Assembly: GCA_910584035.1 (NCBI GenBank)
Contig: CAJTZR010000052.1
Coordinates: forward strand, 1-12,146
DNA: 12,146 nt
Source of the DNA: an uncultured Christensenella sp.
GTDB lineage: Bacteria; Bacillota; Clostridia; Christensenellales; UBA3700
Direction: 5' to 3'
Every line of letters begins with the position of its first letter. The stretch's first letter is position 1. The notes under the pieces are model-generated. The model did not search any database, was not told the DNA's origin, and worked only from the letters and a program-made list of their open reading frames with translations. Of this stretch, positions 1 to 7,051 are shown one piece after another. The translations under genes and the position numbers were made by a program.

Positions 1-431
1 AACTTGAGTGGTAAAAAACTTGAATATAAGTGCAAAATATATTACTTAAAAGTTAGAGAAAGCTAAAATATAAAATACAAAATGTATAAGTTAAAAGTTA
101 GAAAAAACTTAAATATAACTGCAAAATGCATAACTTGAAAGTTAGATAAAACTTAAAAACAAGTGCAAATATATAACTTAAAAGTTTAGAAAGCTTTAAG
201 CTAAGACACAAATGCGTAACTTGAGAGTTAGAAAAAACTTGAATATAAGTGCAAATAACTTAAAAGTTGAGAAAGCTTGAATATAAGATACAAAATATGT
301 AACTTGAATGTTAGAAAAAACTTAAAAACAAGTGCAAAATGTATAGCTTGAAAGTTAGATAGCTTGAAGCTAAGATACAAATGTGTAACTTGAAAGTTAA
401 AGAAAACTTAAATATAATATACAAAATTTAT
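1..431. repeat. Ten degenerate ~43-bp AT-rich tandem repeats, each promoter-like
   Basis: Ten units begin at 1, 43, 88, 132, 175, 218, 257, 301, 345 and 387, with lengths of 39-45 bp (mean about 43, close to four helical turns). The array may extend upstream of the window. Each unit opens with AACTT-like sequence, often the dyad AACTT-NN-AAGTT (perfect in units 4, 5, 7 and 10), and ends with a CAAAAT(G/A)TAT-like stretch. Two flavours tend to alternate: one with GTTAGAAAAAACTT and GTGCAAA (units 1, 3, 4, 6, 8), the other with GAAAGCT and GATACAAA or a close variant (2, 5, 7, 9), so dimers of about 87 bp are visible; units 4-5 and 8-9 are particularly alike. Read on the plus strand, each unit has a TTGAAA-like hexamer at its start and, 15-17 bp on, a TATAAN hexamer in units 1, 2, 3, 6, 7 and 10 (decayed in the rest). 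No ORF of note lies here and there are no unique spacers. Confidence 0.9.
390..418 (+). promoter_or_regulatory. Predicted sigma-70-type promoter for the hdr-flx operon
   Basis: TTGAAA at 390-395 is separated by exactly 17 bp from TATAAT at 413-418, giving five of six matches at -35 and a perfect -10. It sits inside the tenth and last tandem repeat, directly ahead of hdrB. Transcription would start near 425, leaving a leader of roughly 45 nt before the start codon at 471. In such AT-rich DNA single hexamers are cheap, but correct spacing, the best match of the array and the position before the operon together make this the leading candidate. Confidence 0.65.
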
Positions 432-470
432 AAATAGTGTAGTGAATGATTTATTATCAGTGGAGGTAAT

Positions 471-1256
471 ATGATATATAGTTATTATCCTGGCTGTACC
501 CTAAAGACAAAGGCGAAAGAGCTTGATATGTATGCTCGCCGTTCGCTTGAGGCATTGGGTATAGAAATAGAGGAACTTAAAGACTGGCAATGTTGTGGTG
601 GTGTTTATCCTTTAGCAAAGGATGAAATCGCAACAAAACTTTCATCAATCAGAACGCTTAACCAAGCGAAAGAATTAGGTCGTCCGTTATTGACATTGTG
701 TTCTGCGTGCCATCACGTTTTGACACGTGTTAACAATGATATGAAAACAAATAGCGACATTAATATGAGAGCTAACAATTATTGTGCTTTTGCAGAGCCG
801 TACAATGGTGAAACAGAGGTTATTCACTTTTTGACATTGCTTAGAGATGTTGTTGGTTTTGATAATTTGGCAAAGAAAGTGGTTAATCCATTAAAAGGTC
901 GCAAAATTGGTGCGTACTATGGCTGTCTACTTTTAAGGCCTAGTAGCGAGCTTGCATTTGACGACCCAGAGAATCCGAGTATTCTTGAGGAGTTTATCAA
1001 GGCATTGGGTGCAACACCAGTTGTTTATCCATTCCGTAACGAATGTTGCGGTGGTTACATATCAGTGACATCGCCTGAGCAAGCTGGCAAGAATGTGGAT
1101 AAAATTATCAATTCTGCAAAATACAAAGGCTGTGAGGAGTTAATTACTGCTTGTCCTTTGTGTATGTATAATTTGAATGCCAATGCAAAGCAAGGCAATA
1201 CAATTGACGTAAAATACTTTACAGAGCTTCTTGCAGAGGCTTTAGGTGTAAAGTAA
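471..1256 (+). CDS. hdrB: HdrB: heterodisulfide-reductase-like subunit with two CCG domains
   Basis: A 261-residue protein made of two cysteine-rich CCG domains. The first has C9, C41-C42-G, C77 and C80; the second C152, C192-C193-G, C228 and C231. In methanogen HdrB these ten cysteines bind the two noncubane [4Fe-4S] clusters that cleave the CoM-S-S-CoB disulfide; the complete set here means the centre should be intact. Bacteria of this kind are not expected to make CoM/CoB, so the physiological oxidant (another disulfide, a small protein, or the FrdBA enzyme encoded downstream) is open. It has no signal peptide or membrane segment and should be cytoplasmic. The start is supported by GGAGG at 462-466. 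It is first in the operon; its TAA overlaps the TAAGGAGG ribosome site of hdrC, which starts 10 bp further on. Confidence 0.93.
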   Translation: MIYSYYPGCTLKTKAKELDMYARRSLEALGIEIEELKDWQCCGGVYPLAKDEIATKLSSIRTLNQAKELGRPLLTLCSACHHVLTRVNNDMKTNSDINMRANNYCAFAEPYNGETEVIHFLTLLRDVVGFDNLAKKVVNPLKGRKIGAYYGCLLLRPSSELAFDDPENPSILEEFIKALGATPVVYPFRNECCGGYISVTSPEQAGKNVDKIINSAKYKGCEELITACPLCMYNLNANAKQGNTIDVKYFTELLAEALGVK

Positions 1257-1266
1257 GGAGGGCGAT

Positions 1267-1656
1267 ATGAAAAAAGATATGGAACTTGCAAATGAAGTGA
1301 TACGTATCAGCGGTGCAAACCCAATCAGATGTATGAAATGTGGTAAATGCTCTGCGTCTTGTCCTTCATTTAATGAGATGGAATATCCGCCTCACAAGTT
1401 TGTGGATATGGTTGTTCACGGCAGAGTTGAGGAACTTATGGAGAACAGATCAATATTCCATTGCTTAAGCTGTTTTGCTTGTGTAGAGAGATGCCCAAGA
1501 GGCGTTGAACCAGCAAAAGTGGTAGAGGCAATTAGAGTAGTAAAGCAAAGACAAGCTGGCGAGAATTATTTAGATGCAAATGATATACCGCCAATTATAG
1601 ATGAGCAAATACCTCAACAAGCATTGGTAAGTGCTTTTAGGAAATTCAAGAAATAG
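1267..1656 (+). CDS. hdrC: HdrC: dicluster [4Fe-4S] subunit of the Hdr complex
   Basis: A 129-residue ferredoxin-like protein with two classical cluster motifs: C22-x2-C25-x2-C28-x3-C32-P and C66-x2-C69-x2-C72-x3-C76-P, the arrangement of HdrC proteins. HdrC carries electrons between HdrA and the noncubane clusters of HdrB. Its length is ordinary for a short bacterial or methanogen HdrC, with no membrane HdrE-type partner in the window, so this is the soluble HdrABC type rather than HdrDE. The ribosome site TAAGGAGG at 1254-1261 overlaps the hdrB stop, with five bases before ATG. It is followed 14 bp later by hdrA, which points to cotranslation of a B-C-A complex. Confidence 0.92.
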   Translation: MKKDMELANEVIRISGANPIRCMKCGKCSASCPSFNEMEYPPHKFVDMVVHGRVEELMENRSIFHCLSCFACVERCPRGVEPAKVVEAIRVVKQRQAGENYLDANDIPPIIDEQIPQQALVSAFRKFKK

Positions 1657-1670
1657 AGGAGAGGACAAAA

Positions 1671-3659
1671 GTGCTAAAGATAGGTGTATTTGTATGTTGG
1701 TGCGGTAGTAATATTGCAGCGACTGTAGATGTAAAGCAAGTTGTCGAGGCGGTTAAGTTGCAACAAGGTGTTGTATTTGCAACCGATTATCAGTATATGT
1801 GTTCTGAAGCTGGACAACTTATTATGCGTAATGCGATTGAGGAACATAAACTTGACGGAGTAGTAATTTGTTCTTGTTCACCAAGAATGCACGAGGCTAC
1901 ATTCCGTAAGAATGCGGAAAGAGCGGGGCTTAATCCATTTATGGTTGAGATTGCTAACATTCGTGAGCATTGTTCTTGGATACATAAAAATGTAGAGGAA
2001 GCTACTATTAAGGCGATTGCACTTGCTAATGCAGCGATTGCTAAAGTTAAGTTGAACGCACCATTAATTAGTGGTGAAAGCCAAGTTACAAAGAGGGCGT
2101 TGGTTATCGGTGGTGGTATTGCTGGTATTCAAACTGCACTTGATATAGCTGAGGCTGGGTTCCAAGTTGATATAGTAGAAAAAAGTCCTACTATTGGTGG
2201 TAATATGGCAAAGCTTGACAAGACATTCCCAACTCTTGACTGTGCGGCTTGTATTTTGACACCAAAAATGGTAGAGGCTGCTGCTAATCCAAACATTGAG
2301 CTATTGACTTATAGTGAGGTTGAAAAGGTTAGTGGATTTGTGGGTAATTTTAAGGCTACTATCCGCAAGAAAGCAAGGTTTGTAAATACAGACTTGTGTA
2401 CTGGTTGTGGTGATTGTATGTCTAAATGCCCATCAAAGAAAGGTAAAAATGACTTTAACTGCGGTTTAAATAATAGACCTGCAATTTACATTCCATTTGC
2501 ACAAGCAATTCCGAATGTTGCGGTTATTGACCCAGTTCAATGTATAAAGATTACTAAGGATAAGTGCGGATTGTGTCAAACTGTATGTTCTGCAAAGGCG
2601 ATTGACTACAAGCAACAAGACAAGGTTATCGAGAGAGAGTATGGTGCAATTGTTGCGGCTACTGGTTATAAGCCTATTAAGCTTGATAAGTTTGACGAGT
2701 ATAGCTACAGCCAAAGCAAAGATGTAATTACTAGCCTTGAGCTTGAGCGTTTAATGAATGCGGCTGGTCCTACTGGTGGTAAGCTTGTAAAACCTAGTGA
2801 TGGCAGTCACCCTCACTCAATCACATTTATTCAATGTGTAGGTTCAAGAGATATCAGCGGTAGAGGTAAGTGCTATTGCTCAAAAATTTGCTGTATGTAT
2901 ACTGCAAAGCACGCAATGCTTATCCGTGATAAATATCCAGATATTAATGTTAATGTATTTTATATAGATGTCCGTACACCTGGTAAAAACTATGACGAGT
3001 TTTATCGTAGAGCGGTAGAAGAATATAATGTAAATTATATTAAAGGTCAAGTTGGTAAAGTGTACGAGAGTGATGGTCATCTTGTATTGCAAGCGAGTGA
3101 TTTGTTGAATAACGAGCAAATTCTTGTAAACAGCGATATGGTTGTTTTGGCTACTGCCATTGAGCCAGATGAGTCTGCTAAAAAGGTTGCATCAATGCTT
3201 ACTGCAAGTATTGATACTAACAATTTCTTGACAGAGGCTCACGCAAAGTTGCGTCCAGTAGAAAGCCCTACAGCGGGTATATTCCTATCTGGTGTTTGCC
3301 AAGGTCCTAAGGATATTCCAGAAACCGTATCTCAAGCAAGTGCTTGTGCGGCAAAAGTAATCGGACTTTTAAATAAGAATAAGTTGGTTACTAATCCTTG
3401 CGTGGCTCATAGTGACGAGTTGTTATGTAATGGTTGCTCAAATTGTGCAAATGTTTGTCCTTATGGTGCAATTAGTTACGAAACTAAACTTATTAACGAC
3501 CACGGAATTAGAGAAAATAGACGAGTTGCAAGTGTTAACCCTGCATTGTGTCAAGGTTGTGGTGCTTGTACAGTTGCTTGCCCATCTGGTGCAATGGACT
3601 TGTTCGGATTCTCTAATAGTCAAATTATGGCGGAGGTAGAAGCAATATGCAAGAAGTAA
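1671..3659 (+). CDS. hdrA: HdrA: FAD- and multi-[4Fe-4S] flavin-bifurcating subunit
   Basis: A 662-residue protein starting with GTG, supported by GAGGAGAGGA ending six bases upstream. Order of parts: N-terminal domain with C9 and C11; FAD Rossmann motif GGGIAG at 147-152; the HdrA signature PTLDCAACILTPKM around 187-200 with C191 and C194; inserted ferredoxin domain with C243/C246/C249/C253 and C291/C299/C302/C306; the rest of the flavin domain with the C401/C403/C407/C408 group in GKCYCSKICCMYTAK; C-terminal ferredoxin with C586/C589/C592/C596 and C627/C630/C633/C637. Length and order match methanogen HdrA, where the FAD bifurcates electrons between ferredoxin and the HdrBC branch. No selenocysteine codon or frameshift is seen. 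Its last 13 bases overlap flxD. Electrons are expected to enter through FlxD instead of a hydrogenase, as no hydrogenase genes are present. Confidence 0.95.
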   Translation: MLKIGVFVCWCGSNIAATVDVKQVVEAVKLQQGVVFATDYQYMCSEAGQLIMRNAIEEHKLDGVVICSCSPRMHEATFRKNAERAGLNPFMVEIANIREHCSWIHKNVEEATIKAIALANAAIAKVKLNAPLISGESQVTKRALVIGGGIAGIQTALDIAEAGFQVDIVEKSPTIGGNMAKLDKTFPTLDCAACILTPKMVEAAANPNIELLTYSEVEKVSGFVGNFKATIRKKARFVNTDLCTGCGDCMSKCPSKKGKNDFNCGLNNRPAIYIPFAQAIPNVAVIDPVQCIKITKDKCGLCQTVCSAKAIDYKQQDKVIEREYGAIVAATGYKPIKLDKFDEYSYSQSKDVITSLELERLMNAAGPTGGKLVKPSDGSHPHSITFIQCVGSRDISGRGKCYCSKICCMYTAKHAMLIRDKYPDINVNVFYIDVRTPGKNYDEFYRRAVEEYNVNYIKGQVGKVYESDGHLVLQASDLLNNEQILVNSDMVVLATAIEPDESAKKVASMLTASIDTNNFLTEAHAKLRPVESPTAGIFLSGVCQGPKDIPETVSQASACAAKVIGLLNKNKLVTNPCVAHSDELLCNGCSNCANVCPYGAISYETKLINDHGIRENRRVASVNPALCQGCGACTVACPSGAMDLFGFSNSQIMAEVEAICKK

Positions 3660-4084
3660 AAGAGTTTAAACCAACCATTGTTGCCTTTTGTTGCAACTGG
3701 TGTAGTTATGCGGGTGCAGACTTAGCTGGTTCAAGTAGATTATCTTATCCCGCTGATGTAAAAATTATAAGAGTACCTTGTTCTGGTCGTGTAAATCCTA
3801 TGTTTATACTAAAAGCTTTTGAGCGTGGTGCGGACGGCGTTATCATTTGCGGTTGTCACCCAGGTGATTGCCACTATAGTACTGGTAACTATTACACAAG
3901 AAGAAGACTTGCACTTTTGTATAGTATGCTTGATTATATGGGCATTGAAAGAGGTCGTACTCGTGTTGAGTGGGTTTCTGCAGCAGAGGGTGTAAAATTT
4001 TCTACTGTTATGAACAAGTTCGTTGAGGATATTAGAAACTTGGGCGAATGTGTTAAATTAGGAGATATAAGATGCAAGGATTAG
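3647..4084 (+). CDS. flxD: FlxD (MvhD-like): [2Fe-2S] electron-transfer subunit to HdrA
   Basis: A 145-residue MvhD/FlpD-family protein. Cysteines at 15, 16, 19, 45, 68, 70 and 75 lie in the family pattern CCNWC ... VPCSGRV ... ICGCHPGDC; in MvhD five of such cysteines bind a [2Fe-2S] cluster that hands electrons to HdrA. The same domain serves hydrogenase (MvhD), formate dehydrogenase and Flx versions of the complex; no MvhA/MvhG hydrogenase genes lie here and the next three genes are the Flx set, so FlxD is the best name. GGAGG at 3632-3636 lies inside the end of hdrA and supports this start, making a 13-bp overlap with hdrA; the 3' end overlaps flxC by 13 bp as well. Such overlaps suggest translational coupling and fixed stoichiometry. 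Confidence 0.9.
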   Translation: MQEVKEFKPTIVAFCCNWCSYAGADLAGSSRLSYPADVKIIRVPCSGRVNPMFILKAFERGADGVIICGCHPGDCHYSTGNYYTRRRLALLYSMLDYMGIERGRTRVEWVSAAEGVKFSTVMNKFVEDIRNLGECVKLGDIRCKD

Positions 4085-5052
4085 AATTAAAATTGAAAAA
4101 AAGAGTGCAAGAACTTTTGGATAATGGCACTATTGATGCTGTTATTGCTTGGACTAAAGGCGATTTTGTTTATGATACAACTCCTGCAATTTTTACTAAA
4201 GAGAGTGGTCTTGACGGATTTGTTTACAATAGTTTTTGCGGTGCAAATTTAAGTAAATATTTGGTATCACAAATTGTTTCTGATAAAAAGTTTGCTGTTA
4301 TCCTAAAACCTTGTGATACATATAGTATGAACCAACTTATCACTGAGCATAGAGTTAATAGAGAAAATATTTACATTATCGGTGTAGGTTGTAGCGGTCA
4401 TCTTGATATTGAAAAAATTAAAAATCAAGGTATTAGTGGCGTAACAAGTGTTATAGATAAGGATAATAATATTTTAATTAATAGTATATATGGTGATGCT
4501 ACTATTGAAAAGGCAAGTGTACTACTATCAAAATGTCAATCTTGCAAAGGTAGCGAGCTAAAAATTGCTGATGAAGTTATTGGCGAGGGTTTGGAAACAC
4601 CAAAGTGCGACTCTAGATTTGACGGAGTTAAACAACTTGAGGCTATGACAGCAGAGCAAAGATTTGCTTTTTGGAAAGCTGAACTTTCAAAGTGTATTAG
4701 ATGTAATGCTTGCCGTAATATTTGCCCAGCTTGTACTTGCAGAACTTGCGTATTTGATAATGCAAGAAGTAATGTAACAGCAAAGGCAAACGCAACAGAG
4801 TTTGAGGAGAAAATGTTCCATATTATAAGAGCATTCCACGTTGCTGGCAGATGTACAGATTGTGGAGAGTGTTCAAGAGTTTGTCCTCAAGGCATTCCAC
4901 TGCACTTGTTAAATCGTAAATTTATTAAAGATATTAACGAGTTTTATGGTGATTACCAAGCTGGTGAGGTTGCAGAGCAACGCAATCCATTGGTAAACTT
5001 TACAGAGAGCGATATTGAAGCAACAGTTATAAGTGATAAGGAGGGTAAATAA
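4072..5052 (+). CDS. flxC: FlxC-like iron-sulfur protein, FrhB-like region plus dicluster ferredoxin
   Basis: A 326-residue protein. Residues about 20-180 resemble the FrhB/F420-dehydrogenase-beta-like region found in such electron-transfer proteins, with ILKPCD around C81, IIGVGC at C107 and a CQSC pair at 155/158. The C-terminal part is a dicluster ferredoxin: C208-x2-C211-x2-C214-x3-C218-P and C261-x2-C264-x2-C267-x3-C271-P. Directly after the first motif lies a further group, C221, C223 and C226, of unknown role. FlxC is one of the two ferredoxin-like proteins of the FlxABCD-HdrABC complex described from Desulfovibrio vulgaris, between FlxB and FlxD in the electron path. The start is backed by GGAG at 4061-4064; the stop overlaps the flxB start in TAATG. 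Division of work between FlxB and FlxC is inferred from gene order and homology. Confidence 0.82.
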   Translation: MQGLELKLKKRVQELLDNGTIDAVIAWTKGDFVYDTTPAIFTKESGLDGFVYNSFCGANLSKYLVSQIVSDKKFAVILKPCDTYSMNQLITEHRVNRENIYIIGVGCSGHLDIEKIKNQGISGVTSVIDKDNNILINSIYGDATIEKASVLLSKCQSCKGSELKIADEVIGEGLETPKCDSRFDGVKQLEAMTAEQRFAFWKAELSKCIRCNACRNICPACTCRTCVFDNARSNVTAKANATEFEEKMFHIIRAFHVAGRCTDCGECSRVCPQGIPLHLLNRKFIKDINEFYGDYQAGEVAEQRNPLVNFTESDIEATVISDKEGK

Positions 5053-6071
5053 TGAAAAAGTTAGCGTTATCTGACCTTAATAGCTTATATAGTGCTATTA
5101 ATGAAAAAATGAAATTATATGCACCTATTGATATTAATGGTGTAGTAAATTATGGCGAATGGGATAAAGATGCAGTTGTTAATCTTAACAAAATGACTGT
5201 AAAGAGTGCTAAAGATGCTTTCTTCCCTCAATGTGAAGATTTGTCAAACTTTAAAAAAGACGGCAAACATATCATTGTGGAGCAAGGCGAACTTGTTAAA
5301 GAGGACTTTGTTATCTTTGGTGTAAGAGCTTGTGATGTAAGAGCATTCCATATCCTAGATACTGTTTTCCTTGAGGGTTTTTTGGATACTTTTTATGAGG
5401 CAAGACGTAAACACGGCATTGTTATCTCACTAAGCTGTACTAAACCAGAGGAAAGTTGTTTCTGTACTACTTTTGGAATTGACCCTGCAGAGCCAAAAGG
5501 CGATGTTGAAAGTTATATTAGAGGTGATGAAATTTACTTTAATGCTGTAACTGAAAAGGGTAATGCGTTTATGGCACAATTTGATAGTTTGTTTAAAAAT
5601 TGTGACGATAAAGCAGTTGAGGCAAGCAAAAAGAAAACTCGTGAAGTTATGAGCAAGCTACCTTTAAGTGGACTTTCAACTGAAGCATTCGGTGGGGATA
5701 AGCTTGACGAGTTGTTTAATAGACCAGAATGGCAAGCTTTATCTGAAAGTTGCTTAGGTTGTGGAACTTGTACATATGTTTGTCCTACTTGTCAATGCTA
5801 TGATGTTAGAGATTACAAGACAAATAGTGGTATTAAGAGATTCCGTTGTTGGGACTCTTGTATGAGAAAAGACTTTACAATGATGGCTCACGGCACAAAT
5901 AGACCAAGCCATATGCAAAGATTCCGTCAAAGATTTATGCATAAATTGGTTTATCACCCAGCTAACCACAATGGTGAGTTCTCTTGCGTAGGTTGTGGTA
6001 GATGCGTGGCAAAATGTCCAGTATCAATGAATATTGTTAAGGTTATTAAAACATTGGGAGGTAATAAGTAA
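5052..6071 (+). CDS. flxB: FlxB (AsrA-like): dicluster [4Fe-4S] electron-transfer subunit
   Basis: A 339-residue protein resembling anaerobic sulfite reductase subunit A and FlxB. The first ~180 residues include FGVRACDVRAF around C94 and a cysteine group at 129, 136 and 138 typical of this family. The C-terminal half has C234-x2-C237-x2-C240-x3-C244-P followed by C247 and C249, then C266 and C270, and finally C312-x2-C315-x2-C318-x3-C322-P. The protein should take electrons from FlxA and pass them on to FlxC/FlxD. There is no asrC (siroheme sulfite reductase catalytic subunit) anywhere in the window, so a sulfite reductase role is unlikely despite the similarity. AGGAGGG near 5040-5045 supports the start; both junctions are one-base overlaps of stop and start codons, with flxC before and flxA after. 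Confidence 0.85.
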   Translation: MKKLALSDLNSLYSAINEKMKLYAPIDINGVVNYGEWDKDAVVNLNKMTVKSAKDAFFPQCEDLSNFKKDGKHIIVEQGELVKEDFVIFGVRACDVRAFHILDTVFLEGFLDTFYEARRKHGIVISLSCTKPEESCFCTTFGIDPAEPKGDVESYIRGDEIYFNAVTEKGNAFMAQFDSLFKNCDDKAVEASKKKTREVMSKLPLSGLSTEAFGGDKLDELFNRPEWQALSESCLGCGTCTYVCPTCQCYDVRDYKTNSGIKRFRCWDSCMRKDFTMMAHGTNRPSHMQRFRQRFMHKLVYHPANHNGEFSCVGCGRCVAKCPVSMNIVKVIKTLGGNK

Positions 6072-6907
6072 TGAGTGAAATTATCAAAGACGAATTAGTA
6101 CCTCACGTGGCAAAAGTAATCAGCGTTCGTACTGATACTAATGATGTTAAGACTTTTGGAGTTGTTGGCATTGACGATAGCATTATGTTTGACCATAGAC
6201 CTGGTCAATGTGCTATGGTTTCTATCCCAGGTGTGGGCGAGGCAATGTTCTCAATCACATCTTCACCAACAAATACAAAGTTTAAGGAATTTTCTATTAA
6301 AAGATGTGGTATTTTGACAGAGGCTATCCATCAACTTGAGGTGGGTGACGAGATTACTGTTAGAGGACCTTATGGAAAGCCTTTCCCAGTTGACGATGCT
6401 TTTGCTAAAAAGAATTTGTTGTTTATTGCTGGCGGTATTGGTATTGCACCTTTACGTAGCGTTATAAATTATGTTAGAGCAAACAGAGATAATTATGGAC
6501 ACGTAGATGTTCTTTACGGTGCGAGAAGCTCTGGCGACTTGGTTGATTATGAGGAAATGACTAAGGAATGGGCTAACGATAAAGACTTTAATGTTTATGT
6601 TACTATTGATAGACCTGAGGATAGTTGGGGCGGTCACGTTGGATTTGTACCAGCTTATTTGAAAGAATTGGCATTTGACAATAATCGTACCGCTGTTATT
6701 TGCGGACCACCAATTATGATTAAGTTCGTTTTGCAAGGTTTGATTGAAATGGGCTTTGACAAAACTCAAGTTTACACTACACTTGAACTTAAAATGAAAT
6801 GTGGTATTGGTAAGTGTGGCAGATGTAATATTGGTTCAAAATTTGTTTGTAAAGATGGTCCAGTATTTAGATGTGACGAGATTGATGAGTTGCCTAACGA
6901 ATATTAA
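6071..6907 (+). CDS. flxA: FlxA (AsrB/PyrK-like): FAD, NAD(P)H and [2Fe-2S] oxidoreductase
   Basis: A 278-residue ferredoxin-NADP+-reductase-like protein. FAD-binding barrel: RPGQ at 43-46 and MFSITSSP at 59-66, where the Arg of the usual RxxS motif is replaced, as in AsrB/PyrK relatives. Nucleotide-binding domain: AGGIGIAPLRS at 120-130 and VICGPP at 209-214. The C-terminal [2Fe-2S] site is C244-x4-C249-x2-C252-x7-C260. It should oxidise NADH (NADPH cannot be excluded from sequence) and feed electrons into the Flx-Hdr complex; this is the only pyridine-nucleotide entry point visible in the locus. GGGAGG at 6057-6062 supports the start, which overlaps the flxB stop by one base. It ends the first tight gene block; the next gene follows after a 143-bp gap. 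Confidence 0.9.
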   Translation: MSEIIKDELVPHVAKVISVRTDTNDVKTFGVVGIDDSIMFDHRPGQCAMVSIPGVGEAMFSITSSPTNTKFKEFSIKRCGILTEAIHQLEVGDEITVRGPYGKPFPVDDAFAKKNLLFIAGGIGIAPLRSVINYVRANRDNYGHVDVLYGARSSGDLVDYEEMTKEWANDKDFNVYVTIDRPEDSWGGHVGFVPAYLKELAFDNNRTAVICGPPIMIKFVLQGLIEMGFDKTQVYTTLELKMKCGIGKCGRCNIGSKFVCKDGPVFRCDEIDELPNEY

Positions 6908-6967
6908 TGGCAATTAGAGGTTAAATTATTTAAAAAAGCTTTTGAAAATCGTTAGATTAATAAAGTA

Positions 6968-7023
6968 ATAATAATTATTATAGTAAAAATACCAGTTGCT
7001 ACAAAAAATTTCGGTAGACAACT
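6968..7023 (+). promoter_or_regulatory. Intercistronic hairpins between flxA and the frd-fum block
   Basis: The 6908-7051 gap is the only sizeable break inside the metabolic locus. At 6994-7023 lies an inverted repeat, AGTTGCTAC at 6994-7002 and GTAGACAACT at 7014-7023, forming nine base pairs with one bulged A around an 11-base loop. It is not followed by a T run, so it does not look like an intrinsic terminator; an RNA processing or stability element, or a protein site, would fit. A second, AT-only dyad is centred at 6974/6975 (6968-6981) and is weak evidence by itself. I see no well-spaced promoter here: TTGAAA at 6942 and TATAGT at 6979 are too far apart. Read-through from the hdr promoter is possible. 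Confidence 0.4.
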
Positions 7024-7051
7024 TTGAATAATAAGAAAGAGGATAAATATT

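Noticed and set aside
1..431. CRISPR array
   Set aside because: The repeats are directly tandem and degenerate, with no constant repeat/unique spacer pattern and no cas genes.
471..3659. Methanogen (archaeal) origin of the locus because of HdrABC
   Set aside because: Sigma-70-type promoter, strong Shine-Dalgarno sites, bacterial Flx module and a lipobox lipoprotein all point to a bacterium; HdrABC is widespread in anaerobic bacteria.
3647..4084. Subunit of an F420-nonreducing hydrogenase
   Set aside because: The domain matches MvhD, but no MvhA or MvhG gene is present; the Flx genes provide the electron input.
5052..6907. Anaerobic sulfite reductase asrAB
   Set aside because: FlxB and FlxA resemble AsrA and AsrB, but no AsrC siroheme subunit is present and the genes are joined to hdr and MvhD-like genes, the Flx context.
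6968..6981. AT-only palindrome as a terminator or operator
   Set aside because: A 14-bp dyad made only of A and T is easily produced by chance in this composition and would be unstable as RNA.
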